Below, piece by piece: positions 8,417 to 17,726 of a stretch of 64,000 nt of DNA. This DNA is from Aquibium pacificus (lineage in GTDB: Bacteria; Pseudomonadota; Alphaproteobacteria; Rhizobiales; Rhizobiaceae), in assembly GCF_040839445.1 (NCBI RefSeq), contig NZ_JBDPGJ010000004.1:682001-746000 (forward strand), written 5' to 3'. The stretch's first letter is position 1. Each line of letters starts with the position of its first letter. The position numbers and the translations under genes are program-made. The notes under the pieces are model-generated. The model made no database searches. It was not told the DNA's origin and saw only the letters and a program-made list of their open reading frames with translations.

Positions 8417-9283
8417 ATGGACAAGCTGCTTTCGGTCCTCATCGAGGGTCTCGGCACAGGAGGGCTCTACGCCGTCGTGGCGCTGGGGCTCTCCCTGGTG
8501 GCCGGCGTCATGCGCCTGCTCAACCTGGCGCATGGCGAATTCCTGGTCGGATCGGTCTACCTTATCATGACGCTCATGGCCTTCGCGGGCCTCGATCCGT
8601 TTCTGGCGATGGTCGGCGCGCTGCCTGTCGTCTTCATCGCTGCCTACGTCATCCAGCGCGCCCTCTTGCAGGATCTCATGGCGCACAGCGCCGAGGCGGT
8701 CCTGGTCGGCACCTTCGGCATCTCGATCGCGGCGCAGGCGATCTTCCAGATCGCCTTCGGCTCGAACGCCGTCGCGATCACCTCGCTGCTCGGACTGACG
8801 GGTGTCGAGATCTTGGGCCACACCACGCGATGGGTCTCGGTCGTGGCGATTACACTGGCGCTCGGTCTCACCGCCGCGACGCATTTCCTGCTCACGCGCA
8901 GCACCTTCGGCTGGTCGCTGCGCGCGGCCGCCGAGGATTCCATGGCCGCGCAGTCGCTTGGCGTCGACGTTCGTCACGTCTTCGCCCTGTGCTTCGGGCT
9001 CGGTGCGGTGCTCACCTCCTTCGGCGCCATCGTGGTGGGCATCGGCTTCAGCATCGAACCCTCGAGCGGGATGCTGTGGCTGATGCGCGGCGTTGCCGTC
9101 GTCGTCATCGGCGGCATGGGCTCGGTCTGGGGTACGCTCCTCGCCGGCTGCATGGTCGGTCTCGTCGAGGAGGCGAGCGTGGTGATCGTCGGCTCCGAGT
9201 ACCGCGACATCGTCGTCTTCGGTCTTCTCGTCCTCGTGCTGGTGCTGCGGCCGAACGGCCTGTTCAGGGGGAATGCCGCATGA
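8417..9283 (+). CDS. Branched-chain-type ABC transporter permease (LivH-like)
   Basis: A 288-residue, highly hydrophobic inner-membrane protein, 6 bp after the binding-protein gene. It begins MDKLLSVLIEGLGTGGLYAVVALGLSLVAG and contains NLAHGEFL and the EAA-like loop RAAAEDSMAAQSLGVDV, both family hallmarks of LivH. Its stop overlaps the start of the LivM gene (ATGA), which indicates translational coupling. With LivM it forms the membrane channel. Confidence 0.9.
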   Translation: MDKLLSVLIEGLGTGGLYAVVALGLSLVAGVMRLLNLAHGEFLVGSVYLIMTLMAFAGLDPFLAMVGALPVVFIAAYVIQRALLQDLMAHSAEAVLVGTFGISIAAQAIFQIAFGSNAVAITSLLGLTGVEILGHTTRWVSVVAITLALGLTAATHFLLTRSTFGWSLRAAAEDSMAAQSLGVDVRHVFALCFGLGAVLTSFGAIVVGIGFSIEPSSGMLWLMRGVAVVVIGGMGSVWGTLLAGCMVGLVEEASVVIVGSEYRDIVVFGLLVLVLVLRPNGLFRGNAA

Positions 9284-10260
9284 GTTCCCGGTCCGCCGTG
9301 CTGTCATGGCTCGCGCTGGCGGTCTGCGCGGCCGCGATCGCTTTCGCTCCGTTCGTGCTGTCCGACTACGACCTCGTGCTCGGCTTCGGCTTCTTCGTCG
9401 CCGCAGGCCTCGCCGTTTCCTGGAATCTCGTGGGCGGTTTCGCCGGCCAGTTCGCGCTCGGCCACTCCATGTTCGTCGGCATCGGCTCCTACAGCGTGGC
9501 CGTGCTCACGACCTTCTTCGGTGTACCCGCCATACTGGCGATCGCGGTCGGCGGCGTCCTGTCGGGCATCCTCGCCGCCCTGAGCGCCGCGCTCTTCCTG
9601 CGCATGCGCGGCGCCTATTTTTCGGTCGCCACCATGGGCTTGGCGCTGGTCTGCATGGCCGCGGTCATCGTCACGCCCTCGCTCGGCGCCACCGCCGGCA
9701 TCATCCTGCCGGGCGACCTGCCGATCGACGATCTCAAGCTGTTCTGGATCTGCGGCGGCCTGGCGCTCGCCGTCACCGCGGCCAGCCTCGCCATTAGCCG
9801 CTCGGGGTTCGGTCTGGCGCTCATGGCGGTTCGCGACGACGAGCAGGCAGCGGCCGAGTCGGGCGTCAACCCGCTGCTCGCCAAATGCCTGATCATGGCC
9901 GCCAGCGGCGGGGCCGTCGGGCTTTTCGGCGGGCTGGTGGCGCTTCAGAAGCTGACGGTGGAGCCCTATTCGGCCTTCTCGTTCAGCTGGTCGATCGCCA
10001 TGATCATGATGAGCGTGATCGGCGGCCTTGGCTCGGTCTTTGGTCCCGTGCTGGGCGCTGCCGTCGTCTTCGCACTGCAGCAGGCGCTCGACGAGCTTCC
10101 GGTCTGGAACCTTCTCGTCACCGCCATCTTGCTCATCCTCATCATCCGGCTTGCTCCCGGCGGGTTGAACGCGGTCGGCGGGCTGGCGTTTGGGAGCTTG
10201 TCCCGTCTGTCGAGGCGGGGAGGAATGATACGCGCCCGGACACCGCACCCGAAAGGCTAG
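9280..10260 (+). CDS. Branched-chain-type ABC transporter permease (LivM-like)
   Basis: A 326-residue membrane protein starting inside the LivH stop (ATGA). It shows the LivM landmarks: WNLVGGFAGQFALGHSMFVGIGSY near the first helices, LRMRGAYFSVATMGLAL, and the cytoplasmic loop MAVRDDEQAAAESGVNPL. It ends with SLSRRGG-type basic residues in the cytoplasm. It completes the importer; the operon ends here and no strong terminator is visible before the IS wreckage. Confidence 0.9.
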   Translation: MSSRSAVLSWLALAVCAAAIAFAPFVLSDYDLVLGFGFFVAAGLAVSWNLVGGFAGQFALGHSMFVGIGSYSVAVLTTFFGVPAILAIAVGGVLSGILAALSAALFLRMRGAYFSVATMGLALVCMAAVIVTPSLGATAGIILPGDLPIDDLKLFWICGGLALAVTAASLAISRSGFGLALMAVRDDEQAAAESGVNPLLAKCLIMAASGGAVGLFGGLVALQKLTVEPYSAFSFSWSIAMIMMSVIGGLGSVFGPVLGAAVVFALQQALDELPVWNLLVTAILLILIIRLAPGGLNAVGGLAFGSLSRLSRRGGMIRARTPHPKG

Positions 10261-10671
10261 TTCCTGATCCTGTCGAACCTCGACCGGAGGGGCGACTGAA
10301 GAACGGCAGCTCATCGGGTCGCCGATCCGAAGATGGAATGTGGCCTTTCGGCGCAGTTTGAGCCCACATTTGGACGTCTGTCGATATGGCAGGTTCTTAG
10401 GGCCGCAGGCAAACAAAGCTGAACGACCAGGAATCGTTGGCCGAACGTCGGCTTTCTCAGTTTCTCGCCCCTAACCGGACAGTCAGCAGTCGGCCCCATA
10501 CCCGCCAGTCAGCAACGCGTCCTCATCACAGGCCGCTCGCATTCGCGCTGGCGATTCGCCAAAGTCCACGGTGACGTCCACCGGCGTGGTGTAGCTGGGT
10601 AGCGCGGTGGTCATCGGCGCTTTCCGGTAGGGCCTGGTTGCGACGCCAACTCCTCACTGGAAAGACCACCT
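10261..10671. other. Gene-free stretch between the liv-type operon and the IS256 relic
   Basis: I find no credible gene or RNA here. The last ~110 bases (from about 10560) resemble the non-coding left end of an IS256 element leading to its transposase start at 10672. No intact terminal inverted repeat was identified by eye. Confidence 0.5.
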
Positions 10672-11105
10672 ATGACCGACGACATGATGAACCTGCGTGC
10701 GCTTGTGGAGAAGAGCGCGGATGCCGATCTGCTGCGCGAAATGACCCTCGGATCAAATCCAAGGGCCTTTGCCGCCGAGAATCTGGTGGAGATGGAGGTG
10801 GGCGCGGCCACCGGCGCCCCTGGGGCGAGAAGAGCCCGCTTCGGACAGCCCACCGCAATGGCTACCGCGACCGGGACAGGGAGACGCGCGCCGGCACCGT
10901 CGAACTGCGCATCCCGAAGCTCGGGAAGGGTTCCTACTTTCCCAGCTTCCTGTAGCCGCGCCGTATGGCCGAGAAGGCACTGACGGCGGTGATCCAAGAG
11001 GCCTATGTCCAAGGCATCTCGACACGTTCGGTCGACGATCTCGTCAAGGCCATCGGCATGTCGGGCATCTCCAAGAGCCACGTGTCTCGACTCTGCGAGG
11101 AGATC

Positions 11106-11134
11106 GTCCTTCGACAGGCTCAGGATGATGGGCG
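11106..11134. repeat. REP-like palindromic insert (copy 1)
   Basis: The bases TCCTTCGACAGGCTCAGGAT replace and extend the sequence between CEEI and RVKA of the IS256 frame. CCTTCGACAGGCTCAGG is a well-known dispersed palindromic repeat of alphaproteobacteria, recognisable by its translation LRQAQDD or, on the other strand, LSLSKD. Confidence 0.65.
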
Positions 11135-11318
11135 AGTGAAGGCCATCCTCGAAAGGCCGATCGAGGGCGACTGGCCGTATCTCTGGATCGATGCCACCTA
11201 TCTGAAGGTCAGCCGCGGCGGGCGCATCGTCTCGGTCGCGGTCATCATCGCGGTCGGCGTCAGCACCGACGGCCGGCGCGAGGTTCTGGGCATGGAGATC
11301 GGCACCTCGGAAGCCGCG

Positions 11319-11341
11319 GCCCTGAGCTTGCCGAAGGGGCT
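11319..11341. repeat. REP-like palindromic insert (copy 2)
   Basis: CCCTGAGCTTGCCGAAGGGG interrupts the IS256 frame after the conserved MEIGTSEA. It is the reverse-orientation form of copy 1 (CCTGAGC...GAAGG), with one or two substitutions. Confidence 0.6.
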
Positions 11342-11424
11342 GGACCGAGTTCCTGCGCAAGCTGACGCGCCGTGGCCTTCGTGGCGTGAAGCTCGTCGTC
11401 TCGGGCGCCGACGAGGGCCTCAAG

Positions 11425-12765
11425 GCTGCATCGATCGAGGCGACGCTGGAGCTTTGGGCGACTTCGCTACGGGAGGTGAAGGCGCGGATGCGGTCCCTTT
11501 TCACGCAGGAGCGGGTGGCGGTTTCAGTGGATCTCTTTCTGGACGGTCTACTCGGGGATATGCGGCGCAAGACCGGCTGGATGCGAGCCGAGGCGGCCGG
11601 GATCCCGGTCCGTGGCGTCAGCAGGCCATCCTGGGCGGCGGCCGCTGGGATGCGGATGCGCTGTGCAACATTGTGCGGGGTTGCGCGCTTGAGACATTGG
11701 CGGATGCTGATGCGGTTTTGGTGATTGCCGGCTTCCTGAAGCAGGGCAAGACCTCGTGCGGCGTGGCGCGTCAATATACGGGATCGGCGGGTAAGATCAC
11801 CTACTGCCAGATTGGCGTATTCGCATCCTATGTGTCACGACACGGCCACGCATTCATCGATTGGGCGCTCTATCTACCGAAAGCCTCGACTGATGATCGG
11901 GACCGTACGGCCAGGGCCCATGTGCCGGAAAACGTCGGCTTTATGACCACGCCGGCACTGGCGCTTGCCATGATTGAGCGGGCCATCGCGTCGAATGTGC
12001 CATTTCCCTGGGTGGCCGCCGACAGCGTCTACGGCGTCGGCGACATCGAAATGGTGCTCAAGCGGGCCGCAAAGGGCTATGTGCTGGGCGTGAACGCCAA
12101 TCGTCCCTTTCGCTCATGGGACAAACCGCCGGCCGTCGCCGGAACGGCGAAGGACATCGCCGCCGCCTTGCCCGAGGATGTCTGGCGACGCCTGTCGGCA
12201 GGCGATGGAACCAAAGGCGCACGGCTGCATATTGGGCCTATCTCGAATTGGCCGATCTCGATGCCAGTGATTTTGATGCAACATGCCCCGGCATCTGGAC
12301 ACGCGGGCTGTTGATTCGCCGCGATATCGCCGATGGCCATCTCGCCGTCTTCTCGACCTGGTGTCCGATTGGCACCGCCATCGAAACGCTGGTGACGGTG
12401 GAAGGGCATCGCTGGGCGATCGAAGACAGCTTCGAGACCGCCAAGAACGAACTCGGTCTCGACCACAACGAGACCCGCTCCTGGCACGGCTGGCATCGCC
12501 ATGTCTCGCTGGCTTTCGCCATGATGGCGGTAATTCGCCATCGTGCCAACGCCATGCCGCCCCAAAAAAGCGATGCGGCCCTCAAGGCGCAAGTCCGGCA
12601 ATTAATCCGTTGGTCGATCCGAGAAACCGCCGCATCGCCACCCGTCTCTCACGACAACGCGTTCATCCCGCTCATTTTATCGCATGGTCACCTTGGCGAC
12701 GAGCACATCAGGCCGCTGCACGACGAGCACACATCAAATCAAAATCGCAACTGCAATGCTAGGAC
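11425..12765 (+). pseudogene. IS701-family transposase relic (several frameshifts)
   Basis: Frame 1 encodes LELWATSLREVKARMRSLFT and VDLFLDGLLGDMRRKTGWMR. The frame then shifts to DPGPWRQQAILGGGRWDADA, GFLKQGKTSCGVARQYTGSA (a conserved Asp-Glu before GFLKQG is lost) and WVAADSVYGVGDIE. After about 12225 it shifts again to YWAYLELADLDASDFDAT, EGHRWAIEDSFETAKNELGL (the catalytic Glu region) and SWHGWHRHVSLAFAMMAVI, and finally to a tail AHIKSKSQLQC ending near 12765. These are the successive blocks of an IS701-type DDE transposase. The 5' end is fused to the IS256 relic so that one open frame spans both. Confidence 0.85.
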
Positions 12766-13002
12766 GCCTGGCAGCACATCGTCCTCAACGCCTCGGGCCC
12801 GAAGTCATTTGCCGAACGGTGGCGAACTCTCAGGTACTCAAAAGGCCTGGGCGATCAGCCATTCCCTGCCGGCTGGCCGATCCAACAGCCTGCGCCGACA
12901 CCGACCGGATCGCGATGAGAACTAAAAAGGGGGCTGGAAAGGGGGCCAAAGAGAGAAGAAGCAAGCTAACCGCTTGAGAAAACTAATATTTCCGCTCAAG
13001 AA
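12766..13002. other. Short gene-free stretch between IS701 relic and tRNA-Leu
   Basis: No gene is evident. The segment contains runs GGGGGCTGGAAAGGGGGCC and an inverted CTTGAG...CTCAAG pair (12972-12999) just downstream of the tRNA on its own strand, followed by no clear T-run, so I do not call a terminator. Confidence 0.4.
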
Positions 13003-13089
13003 TGGTGCCCAGGAGAGGACTCGAACCTCCACGCCTTGCGGCACACGGACCTGAACCGTGCGCGTCTACCAATTCCGCCACCTGGGCAG
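13003..13089 (-). tRNA. tRNA-Leu (anticodon CAG)
   Basis: On the minus strand the sequence folds as a class II tRNA. The acceptor arm is GCCCAGG/CCTGGGC with discriminator A and encoded CCA. The D-arm is GCGGAATTGGTAGACGC. The anticodon stem is CACGG/CCGTG around the loop TTCAGGT (anticodon CAG), followed by a long variable arm and the T-arm GGTTCGAGTCC. Confidence 0.95.
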
Positions 13090-13490
13090 GTGCGCGGCTT
13101 CGTGTATGCGGGACGCCTTTCCCTGTCAATGCGATTTTCGGGCAATGAGAGGCGCGCCGGCCGGAGCAAGACGTCACGCGCCGTCCCGATGTCGGGAGGC
13201 GCGGGCTCGGCTCGACGGCCGACCGGCGTAGCGCCGGTTCTCCGCGACTTCCCTTGTCGGACTTCCGCCTTCGATCGTCCGGTGCCCCCGTGCTCCGCCG
13301 GCGCACTCGTGACGATCCCCCTTGCCCCTCCCGTCCCGGGACCTTCCGCGCATCGTGCTTGTTTGCCTGGAGCCACCGCGTTGTCGTCAGGCCGCAAGTC
13401 CTCCCGTGCACCCTGAAGTATTCGGCAATGACGGGGTGGCGAGTTATCGCTTCTGACTTCTTGGATTTCGCTTGCACGCACTGATTTCAT
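13090..13490. other. Spacer between two tRNA genes without a recognisable gene
   Basis: Both neighbouring tRNAs are on the minus strand. The open frames here are GC-driven and show no family resemblance. Nothing else is supported. Confidence 0.4.
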
Positions 13491-13567
13491 TGGCGCACCC
13501 GACAGGATTCGAACCTGTGACCTCTGCCTTCGGAGGGCAGCACTCTATCCAGCTGAGCTACGGGTGC
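13491..13567 (-). tRNA. tRNA-Arg (anticodon CCG)
   Basis: Minus-strand cloverleaf of 77 nt. The acceptor is GCACCCG/CGGGTGC with G discriminator and encoded CCA. The D-arm contains AGCTCAGCTGGATAGAGT. The anticodon stem is CTGCC/GGCAG around CTCCGAA (anticodon CCG), and the T-arm is CAGGTTCGAATCCTG. It reads the codon CGG. Confidence 0.95.
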
Positions 13568-14007
13568 CTCGCCACGGCGATTGGACCGCAGCGCGAGACG
13601 TGCCGGACGGACCGGCGCGGCAACGTGTGCTTCATAACCGAAGCGCCGCGGCGCATCAACTGCCGAATGCGGGACGAGGCACAGGGGCCCGGATCGAAGA
13701 AGCCGACGGGACGGAGACGATGAGGGCCGAGGGCGACGGCGAGGGCGAGGGCAAGCCCAAGGACGACGGCGAAGGCGGCGACCGGGCTCGTTCTCATCGA
13801 GCGGCCTGCGATCCGCCGGCGCATTCGTCGAATGGCAGCGTGGGACCGGCGGCCGGCCGGTCATTCCGATGAGCGTGTGGCTGGTCGTTGCCGAAGACAC
13901 CGCAGGCAGCCGAGACGGGCTGCGCCGGAGATTTCGGCCGTCGGTCCGGCCGGTCCGATTCCCGGCGTTGATTGGTTTCAGTCGTGCGGCGGCTTGCCCT
14001 TTCGGGG
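13568..14007. other. Gene-free stretch upstream of tRNA-Arg and downstream of the antiporter
   Basis: A purine-rich, repetitive GAGGGCGACGGCGAGGGCG-like segment (about 13728-13785) gives an open frame of Glu/Gly/Asp character that I do not trust. The promoter of tRNA-Arg must lie near 13568-13640, but no clear hexamers were picked. Confidence 0.35.
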
Positions 14008-15840
14008 CTAGCGCTCCGTGGCGCCGGTCTCCGGAGCCGGCGCGGGGGAGACCGGGTTCATCACCTGCCCCGGCTTCCTCGGCTGCGACAGCGGCGTCGG
14101 CGTCGGCGCGTTGCCCTTGAGCAGCCCAGTTCCGGCGTAGATGCCGCCGGTCAGTTGCATCTCGAACCGCTCGCCGTCGCGTCGCCGCACCTCGTCGATC
14201 AGTTCGGCGGCCTCGTCCGCCTCGGTTCCGAGTGTCACCAGCGTCTCGCGGCCGAACGAGAGCGCCGATTCGAAGGTCTCGCGGATCTGGTAGTCCACCC
14301 CGGCATGGATGAGGTCCAGCGCCGCACCGCGGTCGAAGGCGCGCGCCAGCACCGGGGTGAGGGGGAACTCGGTCTTGAGATGCTCCACGATCCTGAGCGC
14401 AGTCTCGGCCTTGTCGACGCAGACCAGTACGGCGCGCGCGCGCCCCGCGCCCGCCGTGTGCAGGATATCGAGTCGCGTTCCGTCGCCGTAGTAGACCTTG
14501 AAGCCGAAATCGGCCGCAGCCTGGATCATCTCGACGTCGTTGTCGATGATGGAGACGTCCATGCCCTGCAGGAGCAGCGGCTGGCTGGCGACCTGCCCGA
14601 AGCGGCCGAATCCGATGACCAGCACGCTGCCGTCGAGCCCGTCGGCAATTTCCACCCCCTCGAGCGTCTGTTCGTCGCGCGGCAGGACGTAGCGCAGGCC
14701 AAGGATGGCAATCGGCGTGATCACCATGGAGATGATGACGATGGCCGTCAGTACGGCGTTGGCCTCGGCGTCGATGATGCCAACCGATGCGGCGGCGGCA
14801 TAGAGTACGAAGGCGAACTCGCCCCCCTGCGCCATCAGCACGGCGCGCTCCAGCGCTTCCGAATGGCCGTGGCGCAGGAGCCGCGCGACGGCGTAGATGC
14901 CGGCCGCCTTCACCGCCATGTAGGCCACGACGTAGAGCGCGATCGTCCCCCAGTTCGCCAGCACGACCGTGAGGTCGAGCGACATGCCGACGGCCAGGAA
15001 GAACAGCCCGAGAAGGATGCCGCGGAAGGGCTCGACGTCGGCTTCGAGCTGGTGGCGGAAAGTCGATTCGGACAGGAGCACGCCGGCCAGGAAGGCGCCC
15101 ATCGCCATCGAGAGCCCGCCGAGCTGCATGGCGAGTGCGGAGCCGAGCACGACCAGAAGGGCTGCCGCCGTCATCACCTCGCGCGCATGGGCGTCGGCGA
15201 GAATGCGGAACAAGGGGTTGAGCAGGTAACGTCCGGCGACGATCAAACCCAAGATAGCGCCGATGCCGATCGCCACGTCGGTCAGCCGCTCGGTCGTGGA
15301 GGCCTCGCCTCCGCCGGGTGCCAGGAAAGCGATGAGGGCAAGCAGCGGCACGATGGCGAGATCTTCCAGGAGCAGGATGGAGACGATTCTCTGGCCCCGC
15401 GTGGTCGCCATCTGGCCCCGCTCCTCGAGGAGCTGCATGACGATCGCCGTCGAGGTGAGCACGAAGCCCGCGCCCGCCACGAAGGAGGGAGCGATGCCGA
15501 AGCCGCCGGCCAGGCCGACGCCGGTGAGGAGGACGGCGCAGAGTGCGGCCTGAAGCAGGCCCAGCCCGAAGATTTCGGTGCGCAAGCTCCAGAGCCGAGA
15601 TGGCCGCATTTCGAGCCCGATGATGAAGAGGAACATGACGACCCCGAGTTCGGCCACGTGCAGGATCGCCTCGGGGTCGTCGAACAGGCGCAGTCCGAAG
15701 GGGCCGATCGCCAGGCCGGCGGCGAGGTAGCCGAGGATCGAGCCGAGCCCGAGCCGCTTGAAGATCGGCACGGCCACGACGCCCGCCCCGAGAAGGGCGA
15801 CCACCTGAACCAGTTCGCCGCCGCTCGCCTCACCGGCCAT
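14008..15840 (-). CDS. CPA2-family K+(monovalent cation)/H+ antiporter with RCK domain (KefB/KefC-like)
   Basis: A 610-residue inner-membrane exchanger; SD AAGGAG six bases before the ATG. Residues 1-~385 form about 12 helices with family sequences ILGYLAAGLAIGPFGLRLF, GFVLTSTAIVMQLLEERG and MAQGGEFAFVLYAAA (the transport-core region of Kef proteins). Residues ~405-520 form a TrkA-N/RCK nucleotide-binding fold beginning VLVIGFGRFGQVASQ, followed by IDNDVEMI and YGDGTRLDIL. Members expel K+ in exchange for H+ and are gated by nucleotide or glutathione adducts. The C-terminal ~60 residues are Pro/Thr-rich and probably disordered. It is monocistronic. Confidence 0.9.
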   Translation of the reverse strand: MAGEASGGELVQVVALLGAGVVAVPIFKRLGLGSILGYLAAGLAIGPFGLRLFDDPEAILHVAELGVVMFLFIIGLEMRPSRLWSLRTEIFGLGLLQAALCAVLLTGVGLAGGFGIAPSFVAGAGFVLTSTAIVMQLLEERGQMATTRGQRIVSILLLEDLAIVPLLALIAFLAPGGGEASTTERLTDVAIGIGAILGLIVAGRYLLNPLFRILADAHAREVMTAAALLVVLGSALAMQLGGLSMAMGAFLAGVLLSESTFRHQLEADVEPFRGILLGLFFLAVGMSLDLTVVLANWGTIALYVVAYMAVKAAGIYAVARLLRHGHSEALERAVLMAQGGEFAFVLYAAAASVGIIDAEANAVLTAIVIISMVITPIAILGLRYVLPRDEQTLEGVEIADGLDGSVLVIGFGRFGQVASQPLLLQGMDVSIIDNDVEMIQAAADFGFKVYYGDGTRLDILHTAGAGRARAVLVCVDKAETALRIVEHLKTEFPLTPVLARAFDRGAALDLIHAGVDYQIRETFESALSFGRETLVTLGTEADEAAELIDEVRRRDGERFEMQLTGGIYAGTGLLKGNAPTPTPLSQPRKPGQVMNPVSPAPAPETGATER

Positions 15841-15933
15841 GCCACGCTCCTTTTTGCGTCACCAGAGATTGTTCCCGATTTTCGCCGCCGGCGAAAGATG
15901 CGCTGCTGGCGGGAGCCCGCAGTGCCCTGATCG

Positions 15934-16965
15934 TCAGGCGTCTTCGAACCCGGTCAGGACGCCGACCGCGTTGATGCCGATCTCTTCCACCGCATAGCCG
16001 CCTTCCATGACGACGAGCGTCGGCAGCCCGAGCGCAGCGATCCGCCGGCCGATCTTCGGGTAGTCCCCGGTGATCAGCCTGAACTTCGAGATCGGGTCCT
16101 TCTCGAAGGTGTCGACGCCGAGCGACACGACGACGACGTCCGGGGAGAAGGCGGTAAGGTGCGCGCAGGCATCCTCCAGGGCTTCGCTCCAGCGCTCCCA
16201 GGCGGTACCGAATGGCATGGGGTAGTTGTGGTTGAAGCCTTCGCCCGCGCCTTCTCCGCGCTCGTCGGCATGGCCGAGGAAGAAGGGATATTCCACCATC
16301 GGATCGGCATGCAGGTTGAGCACCTGCACGTCGCCGCGGTGGTAGAAGATCTGCTGCGTGCCGTTGCCGTGGTGATAATCGACGTCGAGGATGGAGACCC
16401 TTCCTGCCCCCTGATCGCGCAGCCATTGCGCCGCGACGGCGGCGTTGTTGACGTAGCAGTAGCCGCCCATGAAGGAGGAGCCGGCGTGATGTCCCGGCGG
16501 ACGGCAGAGTGCGAAGACGGCGCGTTCACCGGCATTCACCAGCGAGGCGGCGGTCAGGGCCGTGTCGTGGGAAGACTTGATCGCCTCCCACGTGCCGGCC
16601 ACGAAGCCGGCGCCTCCGTCGAAGGAATAGTAGCCGTGCAGGGCTTCCACCGCTTGCGGCGGCACGTCGCCGCGCAAACCGCGCGTGGGCCACGCGAAGG
16701 GCAGGGCGGTGCCGCCGCGGCCCTCGGCGGACCAGCGCTCCCAGACGGTCGGCAGGAAGTCGAGATAGCCGGCATCGTGGACCTTCCTGGCACTGGAGAG
16801 ATCGAACGGCTCCGGCGCGAGAATCGGCCCGAGATCCACGGCTTCGATGCGCGCGCGAATGAACTCGGCACGGGACGGCATCTCGAACGCTGGCAGCAGC
16901 TCGCCGGCCAGCAGTTCCAGGTTCCCGGCGTGCCCGGCATGCTTTGGTGAATAGACGGATTTCAA
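15934..16965 (-). CDS. Histone deacetylase family protein (acetylpolyamine amidohydrolase-like)
   Basis: A 343-residue zinc hydrolase. It carries all key motifs: LCRPPGHHA (catalytic His-His pair), DVDYHHGNGTQ (zinc Asp and His), LGVDTFEKDP (third zinc Asp) and MEGGYAVEEIG. VYSPKHAGHAG with PAFEMPSRAE at the N-terminus fits bacterial acetylpolyamine amidohydrolases, which deacetylate N-acetyl-putrescine/cadaverine or similar amides in the cytoplasm. I place the start at TTG 16965 because GGAGG stands 5 bases before it. The ATG six codons upstream (16983) has no SD. It is divergent from the Cache-like gene at 17132. Confidence 0.85.
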   Translation of the reverse strand: MKSVYSPKHAGHAGNLELLAGELLPAFEMPSRAEFIRARIEAVDLGPILAPEPFDLSSARKVHDAGYLDFLPTVWERWSAEGRGGTALPFAWPTRGLRGDVPPQAVEALHGYYSFDGGAGFVAGTWEAIKSSHDTALTAASLVNAGERAVFALCRPPGHHAGSSFMGGYCYVNNAAVAAQWLRDQGAGRVSILDVDYHHGNGTQQIFYHRGDVQVLNLHADPMVEYPFFLGHADERGEGAGEGFNHNYPMPFGTAWERWSEALEDACAHLTAFSPDVVVVSLGVDTFEKDPISKFRLITGDYPKIGRRIAALGLPTLVVMEGGYAVEEIGINAVGVLTGFEDA

Positions 16966-17131
16966 CGGGTCCTCCGTGTGCATTACGTTGGGTAATCCGC
17001 ACTCAAACGGTTGGATGACCCTTCAGTAAGATTTGAGCAAGTTTTGCGACGCATGCTGCCATCTTGCCGGTGATTCGTCATTGCGACGTACCGGAGGGGA
17101 TATTCAAGGGTTTCGTGCCCGAGGGGGAAAC

Positions 17132-17713
17132 ATGAACTTCATTTCCTGCGTCGCTGGCGCCGCGGCGCTTGGGCTAACGGTGTTCGGGGGAACAGCGCTC
17201 GCCCAGGACCACGTCGGTCCGGTGACGGACTACGTCAACGCGAACGTGCTGCCATGGCTTTCGGACCCGCTGATCGTCAAGGCGATCAACGACCAGAATG
17301 CCGCCAACGCTTCCCTCGGCCAAGCCGAGATCGACACGCTCGACCAGAAATGGCGCGCCGAGACCGAAGCCGGCAGCCATCCGATGATCGACGAGGTGCT
17401 GGGCAATGCCCTGTCGAAATTCCTCGCCGCCAGGCAGGAGGAATCGGCCGGCATGATCGCCGAAGCATTCGTCATGGACGACAAGGGCCTCAACGTCGGC
17501 CAGAGTGCGGTGACGTCCGACTACTGGCAGGGCGACGAGGCGAAATGGCAGAAATCCTACGGCGCGGGCGCGGGAGCCATCTTCGTGGACGACGTGGAGA
17601 AGGACGAATCCACCCAGGCGCTGCAGTCGCAGGTCAGCATAGCGATCTCCGATCCGGCGACCGACAAGGTCATCGGAGCGATCACGCTGGGGATCAACGT
17701 CGAAGGGCTCTGA
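17132..17713 (+). CDS. Exported Cache-like (PDC) sensory-domain protein
   Basis: A 193-residue protein with a signal peptide at 1-24 (cleavage after TALA) and no membrane anchor, so it should be periplasmic. The core SDYWQGDEAKWQKSYG followed by VDDVEKDES and VSIAISDPATDKVIGAITLG matches the Cache/PDC fold found in chemoreceptor ligand domains, where DYW-x-GDExxW and the closing IGAIxxxI strand line the pocket. It lies directly upstream of a chemoreceptor gene (13 bp gap) and may feed ligand information to it, which is inference from context. GAGGGGGAAAC precedes the ATG. Confidence 0.65.
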   Translation: MNFISCVAGAAALGLTVFGGTALAQDHVGPVTDYVNANVLPWLSDPLIVKAINDQNAANASLGQAEIDTLDQKWRAETEAGSHPMIDEVLGNALSKFLAARQEESAGMIAEAFVMDDKGLNVGQSAVTSDYWQGDEAKWQKSYGAGAGAIFVDDVEKDESTQALQSQVSIAISDPATDKVIGAITLGINVEGL

Positions 17714-17726
17714 GCCATTCGCAATC

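Larger units (their letters stand above)
10672..11424 (+). pseudogene. IS256-family transposase relic (frameshifted, nonsense codon, REP-interrupted, 3' truncated)
   Basis: The start MTDDMMNLRALVEKSADADL matches IS256-type transposases. Near 10830 the reading frame shifts and continues as GEKSPLRTAHRNGYRDRD and GTVELRIPKLGKGSYFPSFL. A TAG at 10953 replaces the usual Glu codon. The same frame then continues MAEKALTAVIQEAYVQGIST and DWPYLWIDATYLKV (the first DDE aspartate is in this WIDATY). Two short REP-like insertions interrupt it near 11110 and 11325, and homology stops at KLVVSGADEGLKAA, around 11424, where IS701 sequence begins. The element is dead. Confidence 0.85.

Noticed and set aside
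7232..9307. 691-codon open frame on the minus strand opposite the binding protein and LivH
   Set aside because: Composition (His/Asp/Arg-rich, no motif) is that of an antisense frame in high-GC DNA; the plus-strand proteins are clear.
10965..12314. A single 449-residue transposase
   Set aside because: The frame joins an IS256 half to an IS701 half by chance; both have lost parts.
12972..12999. Terminator hairpin downstream of tRNA-Leu
   Set aside because: Only a 6-bp stem with a 16-base loop and no T-run on the tRNA strand.
13972..15930. 652-codon plus-strand frame
   Set aside because: Mirror image of the Kef-type antiporter, with repetitive charged sequence and no family match.
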